From: Albibacillus kandeliae
GTDB taxonomy: Bacteria; Pseudomonadota; Alphaproteobacteria; Rhodobacterales; Rhodobacteraceae
Length of the DNA: 64,000 nucleotides
Direction of reading: 5' to 3'
NCBI RefSeq assembly: GCF_003116585.1
Contig: NZ_QEHM01000001.1
Location: 558,001 to 622,000 of the forward strand
The position numbers and the translations under genes were made by a program. Position 1 is the stretch's first letter. The number at the start of each line of letters is the position of its first letter. The notes under the pieces are model-generated. The model saw only the letters and a list, made by a program, of their open reading frames with translations, had not been told where the DNA came from and made no database searches. Positions 44,701 to 54,200 of this stretch are shown here, piece by piece.

Positions 44701-45857
44701 GAGGTCACCTCTTCGGCGTTGTCCTGCGGCGACCGCCCCGGACGCAGGTGGGCGCGGGCGATGGCGTCGGTCAGCGCCCGGCAGTCCTCGTCATCGGCCA
44801 GCCAGGTGGAGCGCGGCAGGCCGGAGACCTCGGCGCGGGCGCGTTCGATGTCCTCGGGCGTCAGGGCGGCGAGCATCGGCTGCACCGCCTCGGGGTCCGC
44901 CGCCAGCAGGCCACAATCCAGCGCCACCAGCCGCCTCCCGAGCTGGTTCGAGGCCAGCGCGATGGGAACCGCGCCGAACAGGCCGCCCTCATACAACCGG
45001 TTCGGGAGCAGCCATTCCGAGTTGCCGTCGGCCTCGTACCGGTCGATGAGCCAGCTGAGGTCGCAGGGGCCGTAGACCTCGGCCAGATCGCGGGGCCATT
45101 GATAGGCGCCGCCGAAGGTCATGTCGGGATTGGCGGCGACGATCTTGTGGAAGTCCGGCACGACATCGAGGGCGGGCTTGCCGCGCAGGAGGACGCGATA
45201 GCGGCCAGGGGCCGCGCGCGTGATCCGGTCGAGTTCCTCGAGGCTCCAGGCGCAGCGCAGGATGCCGGACCAGCCGATCACGATGGGGCCGCCGGGCGTG
45301 CGGGCCGGGGCGCAGTCGAGGCGCAGGTCGGGCGTGGCGAAGGGCTTGTTCTCGATCAGCAGGGTCGGTGGGACGCGGGAGAAGTTCGGGCGCAGGTACA
45401 TGTCCTCGAACCCGGGTGAGGAGATCAAAACCAGCGCGCAATGGCGCATGAGGTAGCCCTCGACCTGCCGCAGCGCGCGGGAGGCGAAGGAACTGCCGAG
45501 CATCAGGCGGTGGACGTCCAGCAGTTCGTAGACGAGGCGGGCGGCGGGATAGCGGCGCAGCAGCGCGCGGCCAAGCACCAGCATCTCGAGGTTGCGGGCA
45601 ATGATCACGTCGGGATCGGGCACCCCGGCCTGGGTCAGCTTGTCGGCGATCCGGGGCAGGGTGCGCAGCACGGTCCCCGCACGCTCAAGCAACTTCGAGT
45701 TGTGAGTCTGGCCCAGCACCACGGCCTGCTGCGCCAGCGCTCCGACACCCCGTCGGAAGCCGGCCACGGCCATGGTCGCGCCGCCGCGTTGCAGCATCGT
45801 CACGCGACGCCATATGGCGCTATCATCAAGATTGTGCGCCAAATACAAGATATTCAT
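44697..45857 (-). CDS. exoL: ExoL-like glycosyltransferase
   Basis: This 386-residue GT-B-type protein opens with NILYLAHNLDDSAIWRRVTM, as in ExoL, and has IGWSGILRCAWSLEELDRI and WLLPNRLYEGGLFGAVPIAL in the donor-binding half. ExoL adds a beta-1,4-glucose in the known pathway. It is the first gene of the exoLAM-P minus-strand operon. 260 bp of non-coding sequence upstream separate it from a small membrane-protein gene and should hold the operon promoter. Confidence 0.82.
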   Translation of the reverse strand: MNILYLAHNLDDSAIWRRVTMLQRGGATMAVAGFRRGVGALAQQAVVLGQTHNSKLLERAGTVLRTLPRIADKLTQAGVPDPDVIIARNLEMLVLGRALLRRYPAARLVYELLDVHRLMLGSSFASRALRQVEGYLMRHCALVLISSPGFEDMYLRPNFSRVPPTLLIENKPFATPDLRLDCAPARTPGGPIVIGWSGILRCAWSLEELDRITRAAPGRYRVLLRGKPALDVVPDFHKIVAANPDMTFGGAYQWPRDLAEVYGPCDLSWLIDRYEADGNSEWLLPNRLYEGGLFGAVPIALASNQLGRRLVALDCGLLAADPEAVQPMLAALTPEDIERARAEVSGLPRSTWLADDEDCRALTDAIARAHLRPGRSPQDNAEEVTS

Positions 45858-46117
45858 CAGTAATCCGGTCCTGTGCGTTAGCCAGAACCACCCAGCACAT
45901 CTACCTTCTGCGAACCAGATGACAATGAAATGTCTTTTTGATCCGGGCGGGAGATTGCGCAGGTTTCGGCCCTCGGGTGGCCGAATCTTGCCGGGGTCCT
46001 CCGCGCGATGCCCGGATTATGTGCAACCCTTGGTTGTTGTCTCTTGCCATGCCGGAGCGAGGTGATAGCGCTCGCGCAGGTCGCGCCAAGGAACGGGGGC
46101 GAGGATTCGGAGCGGGG

Positions 46118-46405
46118 TCAGTCGGTACCGGCGGAAGAGCGTCCGAGGAAATAGCTGATCAGGGTAAAGAGGATGGTCAGCGCCGCGGTGGCGAGGCCGT
46201 AGACCGGAACTGCCCAGACCAGGGTGATCGCCGAGCGCATCACGAGGATGACGGTTCCGAGCAGCGCGAGGGGCACCGCGAGTACCAGCGCTCCGAAGGC
46301 AATGCGAAGTTGATCGCCTGCGCGGAAGGGCACCCGGCCTGCGTTCATCCCCTTGGGGGAAACGGTCTTGTCGGCGGTCGGATGCACGCGGGTATGGGTG
46401 TCCAC
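46118..46405 (-). CDS. Small two-helix membrane protein of unknown function
   Basis: This 95-residue protein has two predicted membrane segments, IAFGALVLAVPLALLGTVILV and ITLVWAVPVYGLATAALTIL, and a short charged N terminus. It uses a GTG start at 46405, with GAGGAA about 7 nt upstream. I do not recognise the family. It is separated by a long gap on each side, so it is probably its own transcript. It may be related to the neighbouring exopolysaccharide operon, but nothing in the sequence shows it. Confidence 0.6.
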   Translation of the reverse strand: MDTHTRVHPTADKTVSPKGMNAGRVPFRAGDQLRIAFGALVLAVPLALLGTVILVMRSAITLVWAVPVYGLATAALTILFTLISYFLGRSSAGTD

Positions 46406-46823
46406 AATAGGTTCCTCGATACTCCCCCGACGGCAAGTTTATGCCAGTCCGAAGGGTCGGACAATGAATTGTTCCCAATTGAACGGGAACCATGGCTGAA
46501 TCTTTCAATATCGGAAAATCGTTGCTCCTCGCTGGACAATGGCGGCCGAATGGACGCTGCCGGGATACCGTCGAGGGGATGGTGACGCTTGCACTGATTC
46601 AGAAGCGGTGTGGTGCGCAGGGGTGCATCCCCCGCGCGCCGGGCGAGGGAAATCTCGTTACGTCTGGCCCGAGCGGTCGCGGACGAGGTTGCCTTCCCCG
46701 GTGACACGGGTCTAGCGTGCCGCTCGATGACGTCCCGATGGGGCGCGATGGTCTGGCCCGGTCTCTCCGGGCAGATGTCGCACCGCCGGACGCCCGCCAA
46801 ATCTGTCTCGGAGGTCGCATCTG
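46406..46823. other. Non-coding control region before the molybdoenzyme gene
   Basis: This 418-bp gap has two inverted repeats close together (46,447-46,462 and 46,471-46,490) and no supportable gene. GGAGG lies shortly before the next start codon. Confidence 0.55.
46447..46490. repeat. Pair of inverted repeats, possible operators
   Basis: GTCCGA-AGGG-TCGGAC (16 bp, perfect 6-bp arms) is followed 8 bp later by GTTCCC-AATTGAAC-GGGAAC (20 bp, perfect 6-bp arms). Both lie in a locally AT-rich patch 42-85 bp upstream of the small membrane-protein start and about 335 bp before the molybdoenzyme. They could bind a regulator, for example the IclR protein encoded downstream, but this is untested. 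Confidence 0.45.
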
Positions 46824-49103
46824 ATGCGCTACACATCTGCTCACTGGGGTATCCGCGAAGTTCATGACACGGACGAGGGCGTAACCCTGTACTCCCTGGC
46901 CGATGATCCCTGTCCCAACCGGATCGGTCTGGACCAGCTGACGCCCGAGGTTCAGTCGGCGCGGGTGCTGCGCCCGGCGGTGCGGGAGAGCTGGCTGAAG
47001 GGCGGGCCGGGCAGCGCGACCGACCTACGGGGAGATGAACGTTTCGTCGAGGTCAGCTGGGACGAGGCGCTTGACCTCGTGGCGACCGAACTGGACCGGG
47101 TGCGCGGTACGCATGGCAACGGGGCGATCTATGGCGGCTCCTACGGCTGGTCGAGCGCCGGGCGGTTCCACCACGCGCAAAGCCAGGTCCATCGGTTCCT
47201 CAATTCCATCGGTGGCTATGTCGCGCATCGCAACAGCTACAGCCTCGGGGCGGCGCACGTCATGTCGCGCCACGTGGTCATGCCGCTGTGGGAGATGCTG
47301 GAGACGACGACCGACTGGTACGTGCTGGCCGAACACTGCGAGCTGTTCGTGACCTTTGGCGGTGTGCCGGACAAGAACGCCCAGATCGCGGCGGGCGGGG
47401 TGCGGAGGCACCACCTGCCGATCGCGCTCAAACGGATGCGCGACAACGGCTGTGCCTTCGTCAACATCGGTCCGGTGGGCGACAACATCGCGCCCGAGGC
47501 CGAGGCCGACTGGATCGCGGTGCGCCCCAATACCGATACCGCCTTCATGCTGGCGCTGGGGTACGTCCTGCTGGAAGAGGATCTGCTGGATCGCGCGTTC
47601 CTTCAGACCTACTGCGTCGGGTTCGACACCTTCGCGGCCTACCTCAGGGGCGAGAGCGACGGCTGCGCCAAGACGCCGGACTGGGCGGCAGGGATCACCG
47701 GCGCCGAGCCGGGCGCGATCCGCGATCTGGCGCGGCGGATGGCGGGCAAGCGCACGATGATCAACATGGCGTGGTCGTTGCAGCGCGCGGATCATGGGGA
47801 ACAGCCGCTGTGGATGCTCTTCGTGCTTGCCGCCATGCTGGGGCAGATCGGTCTGCCGGGCGGCGGCTTCGGCTTTGGCTACGGGGCCGAGAACGGGATC
47901 GGCAGCCCGGGACGGCGGCTGCCGGGGCCGACCCTGCCGCAGGGCCAGAACGGGGTGGGCGACTTTATCCCGGTGGCGCGCATCGCCGACATGTTGCTGA
48001 ACCCCGGCACCACCTATCGTTATGACGGCGAGGTCAGGACCTATCCCGACATCCGGCTGGTCTATTGGGCGGGGGGCAACCCCTATCACCACCACCAGGA
48101 CCTGCACCGACTGCGCAAGGCCTGGGCCAAGCCCGACACGATCATCGTGAACGAGCAGTACTGGACGGCCACGGCCAAGCACGCCGACATCGTGCTGCCC
48201 GCCACCATCGCGCTGGAGCGCGAGGACATCGGTTATGCCTCGCTGGAGGAGCATATCCTCTGGATGAGCAAGGTGTCCGAGCCTGCGGGCGAGGCGCGTG
48301 ACGATTACTCGATCTTCGGCGCGCTGGCCGCGCGGATGGGCACGGCGGATGTCTTTACCGAAGGGCTGGACGCCGAGGGCTGGCTGCGCCGCCTCTACGA
48401 CGAGAGCCGCCAGCGGATGCGCGGCGAGGGGGTCGACCTGCCGGAGTTTGACGCGTTCCGCGAGACAGGGTTGGTCGAACTGCCGGGCGAGGGCGGCACC
48501 GTCCTGCTGGAGGCGTTCCGGAAGGACCCGGTCGCGAACCCGCTCGCCACGCCCTCGGGGCGGATCGAGATCTTTTCGCAGACCATCGCCGACATGGGTC
48601 TGGAGGACTGCGGGCCGCACCCGATGTGGTTCGAGCCCCGGGAATGGCTGGGTGCGCCCGAGGCGCAGACCTGGCCGCTGCACATGCTGTCGGACCAGCC
48701 CAAGGGCAAGCTGCACAGCCAGCTCGACCACGGCGAGGCCAGCCGCTCGCTCAAGGTTGGCGGGCGCGAGGTGCTGTGGATGAACCCCGGCGATGCCGCC
48801 GCGCGGGGCCTGACCGAGGGCGACGTGGTGGTGGTGCAGAACGGGCGGGGCCGCTGCCTTGCCTCCGCCCGCCCCGATGCGATGATCATGCCCGGCACGG
48901 TCCGCCTCTCGACCGGGTCCTGGCTCGATCTTGTCGACGGGCTGGAGCGGGCGGGCAATCCGAACGTGCTGACCGCCGACCGTGGCACCTCGGGGCTGAC
49001 CCAGGGCGCGGTGGCGCAGAGCTGCCTTGTCGAGGTCGCGCGCTTCGAGGGCGAGGCCCCGGCGCCCCGCGGCTGGGATCCGGCGCAGATCGCGGCGGAG
49101 TGA
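46824..49103 (+). CDS. Cytoplasmic DMSO-reductase-family molybdoenzyme (BisC/TorA-type)
   Basis: This 759-residue bis-MGD enzyme has SYGWSSAGRFHHAQSQ near residues 107-122, with S111 in the position of the serine molybdenum ligand of DMSO/TMAO and biotin-sulfoxide reductases. The C-terminal molydop-binding domain includes HMLSDQPKGKLHSQLDHGEA. There is no twin-arginine signal, no N-terminal 4Fe-4S motif and no partner subunit, so it is cytoplasmic and takes electrons from a soluble donor, as BisC does. It probably reduces an S- or N-oxide. GGAGG about 10 nt before the ATG supports the start. An IclR regulator follows 53 nt later. Confidence 0.85.
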   Translation: MRYTSAHWGIREVHDTDEGVTLYSLADDPCPNRIGLDQLTPEVQSARVLRPAVRESWLKGGPGSATDLRGDERFVEVSWDEALDLVATELDRVRGTHGNGAIYGGSYGWSSAGRFHHAQSQVHRFLNSIGGYVAHRNSYSLGAAHVMSRHVVMPLWEMLETTTDWYVLAEHCELFVTFGGVPDKNAQIAAGGVRRHHLPIALKRMRDNGCAFVNIGPVGDNIAPEAEADWIAVRPNTDTAFMLALGYVLLEEDLLDRAFLQTYCVGFDTFAAYLRGESDGCAKTPDWAAGITGAEPGAIRDLARRMAGKRTMINMAWSLQRADHGEQPLWMLFVLAAMLGQIGLPGGGFGFGYGAENGIGSPGRRLPGPTLPQGQNGVGDFIPVARIADMLLNPGTTYRYDGEVRTYPDIRLVYWAGGNPYHHHQDLHRLRKAWAKPDTIIVNEQYWTATAKHADIVLPATIALEREDIGYASLEEHILWMSKVSEPAGEARDDYSIFGALAARMGTADVFTEGLDAEGWLRRLYDESRQRMRGEGVDLPEFDAFRETGLVELPGEGGTVLLEAFRKDPVANPLATPSGRIEIFSQTIADMGLEDCGPHPMWFEPREWLGAPEAQTWPLHMLSDQPKGKLHSQLDHGEASRSLKVGGREVLWMNPGDAAARGLTEGDVVVVQNGRGRCLASARPDAMIMPGTVRLSTGSWLDLVDGLERAGNPNVLTADRGTSGLTQGAVAQSCLVEVARFEGEAPAPRGWDPAQIAAE

Positions 49104-49156
49104 GAACGGACGGCGCGGGGGCTGTTGCCCCGGCGCCGCGACGCGCGGGAGGACAC

Positions 49157-49867
49157 ATGACAGGACAGGAAGAGCGCGGCGGCGGCATCCAGGTGATCGC
49201 CCGTGCGGCGTCGGTGATGCGCGCGCTGGCCGACAACCCGGGCGGGCTGAGCCTTGCCCAGATCGCCGAGCGCGTGGGGCTGGCGCGGTCCACGGTGCAG
49301 CGGATCGTGCAGGCGCTGGAGGCGGAGCGGTTCGTCGAGCTTTCGGGCCCCCAGGGAGGTTTCCAGTTGGGGCCCGAACTGGCGCGGATGCTGTACCGGC
49401 GGCAGATCGACATCGTCTCGGTCGCGCGGCCCTTTCTCGAACGGCTCTGTTCCGAGCTGCACGAGTCGGTAGCGCTGTGCATGCTGAACGGGGACGAGGT
49501 GACGGCCCTTGACCGCTGCGTGGCGGAACGGGTGCTGCGCGTGGTGTTCCCGCTGGGGACGATCCCGCTGCCGGCGCGAGACCTCGCGCCGGGGCTGGCG
49601 ATCATAGCCGAGAGCCCGGAGCTGCCCGCCGCATGGAGTGACCCGGAACTAGCGCGCAGGCTCGACGCCGTGCGCGCCTCGGGGCGGGCGCGTGACCGGA
49701 ACGACGATTTCGTGGGGTTCTCGGTGGCGCTTCGCAGCCCCTTGGGGGTTCATGCGCTGGTTGCCGTGGTGCCGGAGTCACGGGCCGAGGGTCGCGACGA
49801 CCAGATCTTTGCCGAACTTGAGGCCTGCCGCGACGCGCTGGCCGGGCGTCTGGGGTCGGCAGGCTAG
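49157..49867 (+). CDS. IclR-family transcriptional regulator
   Basis: This 236-residue protein has a winged helix-turn-helix near 12-70 (IARAASVMRALADNPGGLSL, RVGLARSTVQRIVQALEAER) and an IclR effector domain from about 80 on. GGGAGGA 6 nt upstream supports ATG 49157. IclR proteins usually control an adjacent catabolic or oxidoreductase gene in response to a small carboxylic metabolite. It is co-directional with the molybdoenzyme, so that is the likely target or co-transcribed partner. Confidence 0.9.
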   Translation: MTGQEERGGGIQVIARAASVMRALADNPGGLSLAQIAERVGLARSTVQRIVQALEAERFVELSGPQGGFQLGPELARMLYRRQIDIVSVARPFLERLCSELHESVALCMLNGDEVTALDRCVAERVLRVVFPLGTIPLPARDLAPGLAIIAESPELPAAWSDPELARRLDAVRASGRARDRNDDFVGFSVALRSPLGVHALVAVVPESRAEGRDDQIFAELEACRDALAGRLGSAG

Positions 49868-49871
49868 GGCA

Positions 49872-49895
49872 GGCGCGGCCCGTCGGGGCCGCGCC
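49872..49895. terminator. Hairpin between convergent IclR and efflux genes
   Basis: GGCGCGGCCC-GTCG-GGGCCGCGCC is a perfect 10-bp stem with a 4-nt loop, 4 nt after the IclR stop and 6 nt before the convergent efflux stop. No T-tract follows on either strand. Its strength and position suit a shared bidirectional terminator. Confidence 0.7.
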
Positions 49896-49901
49896 GCATT
49901 C

Positions 49902-51257
49902 TCAGCGCGGGGTGGAGGAGCCGACGTAGGCCCCGGCCCCGAGCGCCACCTGCAGCGTTGCCCAGTCCACTGCCATCGACTGGATCGACGAGGCGAGGCT
50001 CAGGCGCGCGGATTCAAGCGAACGGTCGGTGTCCAGCAGGTCGAGCAGCGACAGCGCACCCTGTTCGTAGGACTGGCGCGAGAGTTCCAGCGCGCGCGCG
50101 TAGGAGTCGACCGAGTTGCTGACGTGGGTCACGATCTGGCGGTCGCGGATCCAGCGGCTGTTCGAGGATTGCACGTCCTCGACCGCGCCCAGAACAGTGC
50201 TGCGCCAGCTGATCTCGGCCTGTTTGGCGGTCGAGACGGCGGCGTCGCGGCTGGCCTGCAGCACCGGCTGGTTGAACACCGGCAGCGAGAGCGAAGGGCC
50301 GAAACTCCACGGGGTGCCGCTGCTGCCCGAAACGTCGCCCGCGAGGGTGACCGAGGGCAGCAGATCCGCCTCGGCGACGCCGACGGCGGCCGTGGCCGAG
50401 GCCAGCGACATCTCGGCCGAGCGCACGTCGGGACGGTTGCGCAGCAGGTCGGCGGGAATGCCGATGGAGCCAGAAGCGCGCGGACGCGGTTGGGCGCTGC
50501 CCTTCTGCATCCGGCTGACCAGCGGATCCGCGGGTTCGCCAAGCAGGGTGGCGATGGAATAGACCTGCGCGAGGAAGCTTGCCTCGAGGCTCGGGATATC
50601 GGCGCGCGCGGAGTCGAGCAGGGCGCGGACCTGCACGAGGTCGAGTTCGGTCGAAGAACCGGCGTCGAACTTCTGCTGGGTGATCCGGAGCGTTTCCTCG
50701 CGGCTGGAAATGGTGCCGCGCGTCAGCGCCAGCGCCTCCTGATAGTAGCGGGCGTCGATGTAGGCCCCGATCAGCGCCGAGAGATAGGCGAGGCGCGCGG
50801 TGCCCTCGTCGGCCTGCGCGGCGGCGAGGTCGGCCTGCGCCCCTTCGCGGGCGCGCCGGATGCCGCCGAAGAGGTCGAGGGCGACCGAGGCCGAGAGGCC
50901 GCCGGTGCTGGTGGTCGTGGTGCGGGTGGCGTCCGCGCCCGCGCGGGTCGAGGATGCGGTCAGGTCACCGCTTACCGCCGACGGCAGGCCCGTGCCGAGC
51001 AGCGTCGCCTCGGCGGCACGGATGCGTTCCATCGCCTCGGCGATATCGAGGTTCTGACGCAGGCCGCGCGCCACGAGGTCGTTCAGGGTGGAGTCGCGGT
51101 ATTCGCTCCACCACTGCTTGGTCGCGACTTCGCCGATGCGGCTGGCCGAGGCCTCGGAATAGGTGGAGGTCAGGGCGATGTCGGGCCGCTTGTAGTTGGG
51201 CCCGACGGGCGCGCATGCGGTCGCGAGCAGCGCCGCGGTGAGGATCAGCCGTTTCAA
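49902..51257 (-). CDS. Outer-membrane efflux lipoprotein (TolC/OprM, NodT family)
   Basis: This 451-residue protein has a lipoprotein signal with Cys16 in LATAC. It has two outer-membrane-efflux repeats (about 60-245 and 265-445) rich in coiled-coil Ala/Ser segments. It forms the outer-membrane tunnel of the tripartite pump. I chose a TTG start at 51257, with GGAG 8 nt upstream and the signal beginning LKRLILTAALLATAC; the frame is open further but no better start exists. It follows the pump gene by 4 nt. Confidence 0.88.
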   Translation of the reverse strand: MKRLILTAALLATACAPVGPNYKRPDIALTSTYSEASASRIGEVATKQWWSEYRDSTLNDLVARGLRQNLDIAEAMERIRAAEATLLGTGLPSAVSGDLTASSTRAGADATRTTTTSTGGLSASVALDLFGGIRRAREGAQADLAAAQADEGTARLAYLSALIGAYIDARYYQEALALTRGTISSREETLRITQQKFDAGSSTELDLVQVRALLDSARADIPSLEASFLAQVYSIATLLGEPADPLVSRMQKGSAQPRPRASGSIGIPADLLRNRPDVRSAEMSLASATAAVGVAEADLLPSVTLAGDVSGSSGTPWSFGPSLSLPVFNQPVLQASRDAAVSTAKQAEISWRSTVLGAVEDVQSSNSRWIRDRQIVTHVSNSVDSYARALELSRQSYEQGALSLLDLLDTDRSLESARLSLASSIQSMAVDWATLQVALGAGAYVGSSTPR

Positions 51258-51261
51258 TGGA

Positions 51262-54200
51262 TCAACTCCGAGCTTTATCGTTACGCGTGAACAGCTTGCG
51301 CACGCAGACATAGAAGGCGGGGATCAGGAACACCCCGAGCACCGTGGCCGAGACCATGCCCCCGAGCACCCCGATGCCGATGGAGTTCTGCGCCGCGGCT
51401 CCGGCCCCGGAGGCCACCGCCAGCGGCACCACCCCGAGGATGAAGGCGAGCGAGGTCATCAGGATGGGGCGCAGACGCTGTCGCGCCGCCTCGATGGTCG
51501 CGTCCACCAGTTTCATGCCCTTCTCCTGCAGCTCCACCGCGAACTCCACGATCAGGATGGCGTTCTTCGCCGCGAGGCCGATGGTCGTCAGCAGGCCGAC
51601 CTTGAAGTAGACGTCGTTGGACTGGCCGAAGAGCTTGGCCGCCGCCAGCGCCCCGAGGATGCCGACGGGAACCGCGAGGATGACCGCGAAGGGGATGCTC
51701 CAACTTTCGTAGAGGGCCGCGAGGCAGAGGAAGACCACCAGCACCGAGATCGCGTAGAGCATGGGCGCCTGCGAGCCGGACAGGCGTTCCTGATAGGAGA
51801 TGCCGGTCCAGGCGACGCCGTAGCCGCCGGGCATCTGGGCCACCAGTTCCTCCATCGCGTCCATCGCGTCGCCCGAGCTGACGCCTGCACCCGGCTCGCC
51901 CGAGAGTTCGAGCGCGAGGGTGCCGCCGTAGCGTGCCAGCGAAGTCGGGACGCTCTCCCAGTTGATGGTGGTGAAGGAGGGGAAGGGCACCATCTCGTCG
52001 TCGGAGTTGCGCGCCGACCAGCGGAACAGGTCGGTCGGCTGCATCCGGTAGGGGGCATCCCCCTGCACGATCACCGGGCGCAGTTCGGTTTCCATCTGGA
52101 AATCGTTCACGTCGGTGCCGGAGAAGATGGTGGTCAGCATCGAGTTCACGGAGGACAGCGTGAGCCCGTAGCTCGACGCCTTCTGCCGGTCGATGTCGAT
52201 CCGCATCGCGGTGCGGTCCTTTTCCTCGTTGCCGCGGATGTTGGTCACGCGCCCGTCCGCCTCGGCGGCGGCGACGAGGTCGTCGGCGGCCGCCCGCAGG
52301 GCGGCGATACCGCGCGCGCCCTGATCGAGAAGGTACATCTGGAAGCCCGAGGTGGAGCCCATGCCGCTGATCGCGGGGGGCTGGGCGAAGATCACGCTAC
52401 CCTGACGGTTGGTCTGCATGAAATGCATGTTCGCGCGCATGGCGATGGCGCTGGCCGAGAGCTCGTCCTTGCCCTTGCGTTCGTCGAAGTCCTTGAGCTT
52501 GACGAAGACCATGGCGGTGTTCTGGGCCGATCCCGAGAAGCTGAAGCCGAGCGAGGCAAAGGTCGACTGGACGCCTTCGCTTTCCTCGTCGAGCAGGTAG
52601 TTCTCGATCTTCTCGACCACGTCGAGCGTCTGGGCCGTCGTCGATCCGTCCGGCAGGCGGATGATCGTCATCAGCACGCCCTGATCTTCGGCCGGGAGGA
52701 AGGAGGAGGAGATCTGCGTGAACAGCACCCAGACCAACCCGCCGACCGCCGCCAGCGCGACGAGCGCGGCGAAGGGTCGTCTCAGGATGCGCCGGTTGGC
52801 CCCGAGGTAGCCGTTGGTCATGCGGTCGAAGTTGCGGTTGAACCAGCGGGCGGGCGCGATGCCGCTGTCCTCCTTGCGGGGGCGCAGCAGCGTGGCGCAG
52901 AGCGCCGGCGTCAGGATCAGGGCGACGAAGACCGAGAGCGCCATGGCTGAGACGATGGTGACCGAGAACTGGCGATAGATGATCCCGGTAGAGCCCGACA
53001 TGAAAGCCATCGGCAGGAACACCGCCGAGAGGACAAGCCCGATGCCGACGAGGGCCGAGGTGATCTGGTCCATCGACTTCTCGGTCGCCTCGACGGGGCC
53101 GAGGCCCTCTTCCTCCATCACGCGTTCGACGTTCTCGACAACGACGATGGCGTCATCCACCAGCAGGCCGATGGCCAGCACCATGGCGAACATGGTCAGC
53201 GTGTTGATCGAGTAGCCGAAGACCGAGAGGATGCCGAAGGTTCCCAGCAGAACCACCGGCACCGCCAGCGTGGGGATCAGCGTGGCGCGCCAGTTCTGCA
53301 GGAAGACGAGGATGACGAGAAACACCAGCACGATGGCCTCGACCAGCGTGTGCGCCACCTTCTCGATGGAGAGTTCGACAAAGGGCGAGGTGTCATAGGC
53401 GTATTCGACGCTCACGCCCTCGGGAAAGCTGGATTTCAGCCCGTCCAGTGCCGCGCGGACCCGTTTGGCGGTTTCCACCGCGTTGGCCCCGGTGCTGAGG
53501 TTGACGGCGAAACCGGCGGCGTTGTGGCGGTTGAAGCGGGCGTCGCCGCCATAGCTCTCCTGTCCGATCTCGATCCGGGCGACATCCCCGAGGCGGACCT
53601 CGGCGCCGGCGTTATCAGTCTTCAGCAGGATGTTGCGGAAATCGTCCACCGTGCGCAGCTGGCTTTGCGCCGTCACGTCGACGGTGAACTGCTGCGCCGA
53701 GGTGGCAGGCGCATCGCCAAGTGCACCGACGGCAACCGTGGTGTTCTGGGCCTCGACGGCCGAGGTGATGTCTGCCGGGGTCAGGGCGAACTGGAACAGG
53801 CTGTCGGGGTCGAGCCAGATGCGCATGGCATAGCCCGAGCCGAAGGTGTTGATCGAGCCCACGCCCTCAATGCGCTGCACCGGGCCCTCGACACTGGTGT
53901 CGAGGAGGTCGGCCAGTTCGATGGTGGAATAGCTGTCATCCGCGCTGACGAGGGCGCCGACCATCAGGATCGAGCTGGTGGAACGGGACACGCGGACACC
54001 CGCGTCCTGCACCGAGTCGGGCAGCTGCGACAGGATCAGCTGGACCTTGTTCTGCACCTCGGTCTGCGCGGTCTCGGGGTCGGTGTCCTGATCGAAGACG
54101 AGGCTGATCGAGGAGGACCCGCTGGTCGACGACGAGGTCATGTAGATCATGCCGTCGAGCCCGGTCATCGCGTCCTCGATGGTGGAGGTCACCGAGTTCT

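Noticed and set aside
51196-52950. A 584-codon plus-strand frame antisense to the RND pump
   Set aside because: The pump protein on the opposite strand is full length and conserved; the antisense frame is Arg/His/Gly/Glu-rich without a motif.
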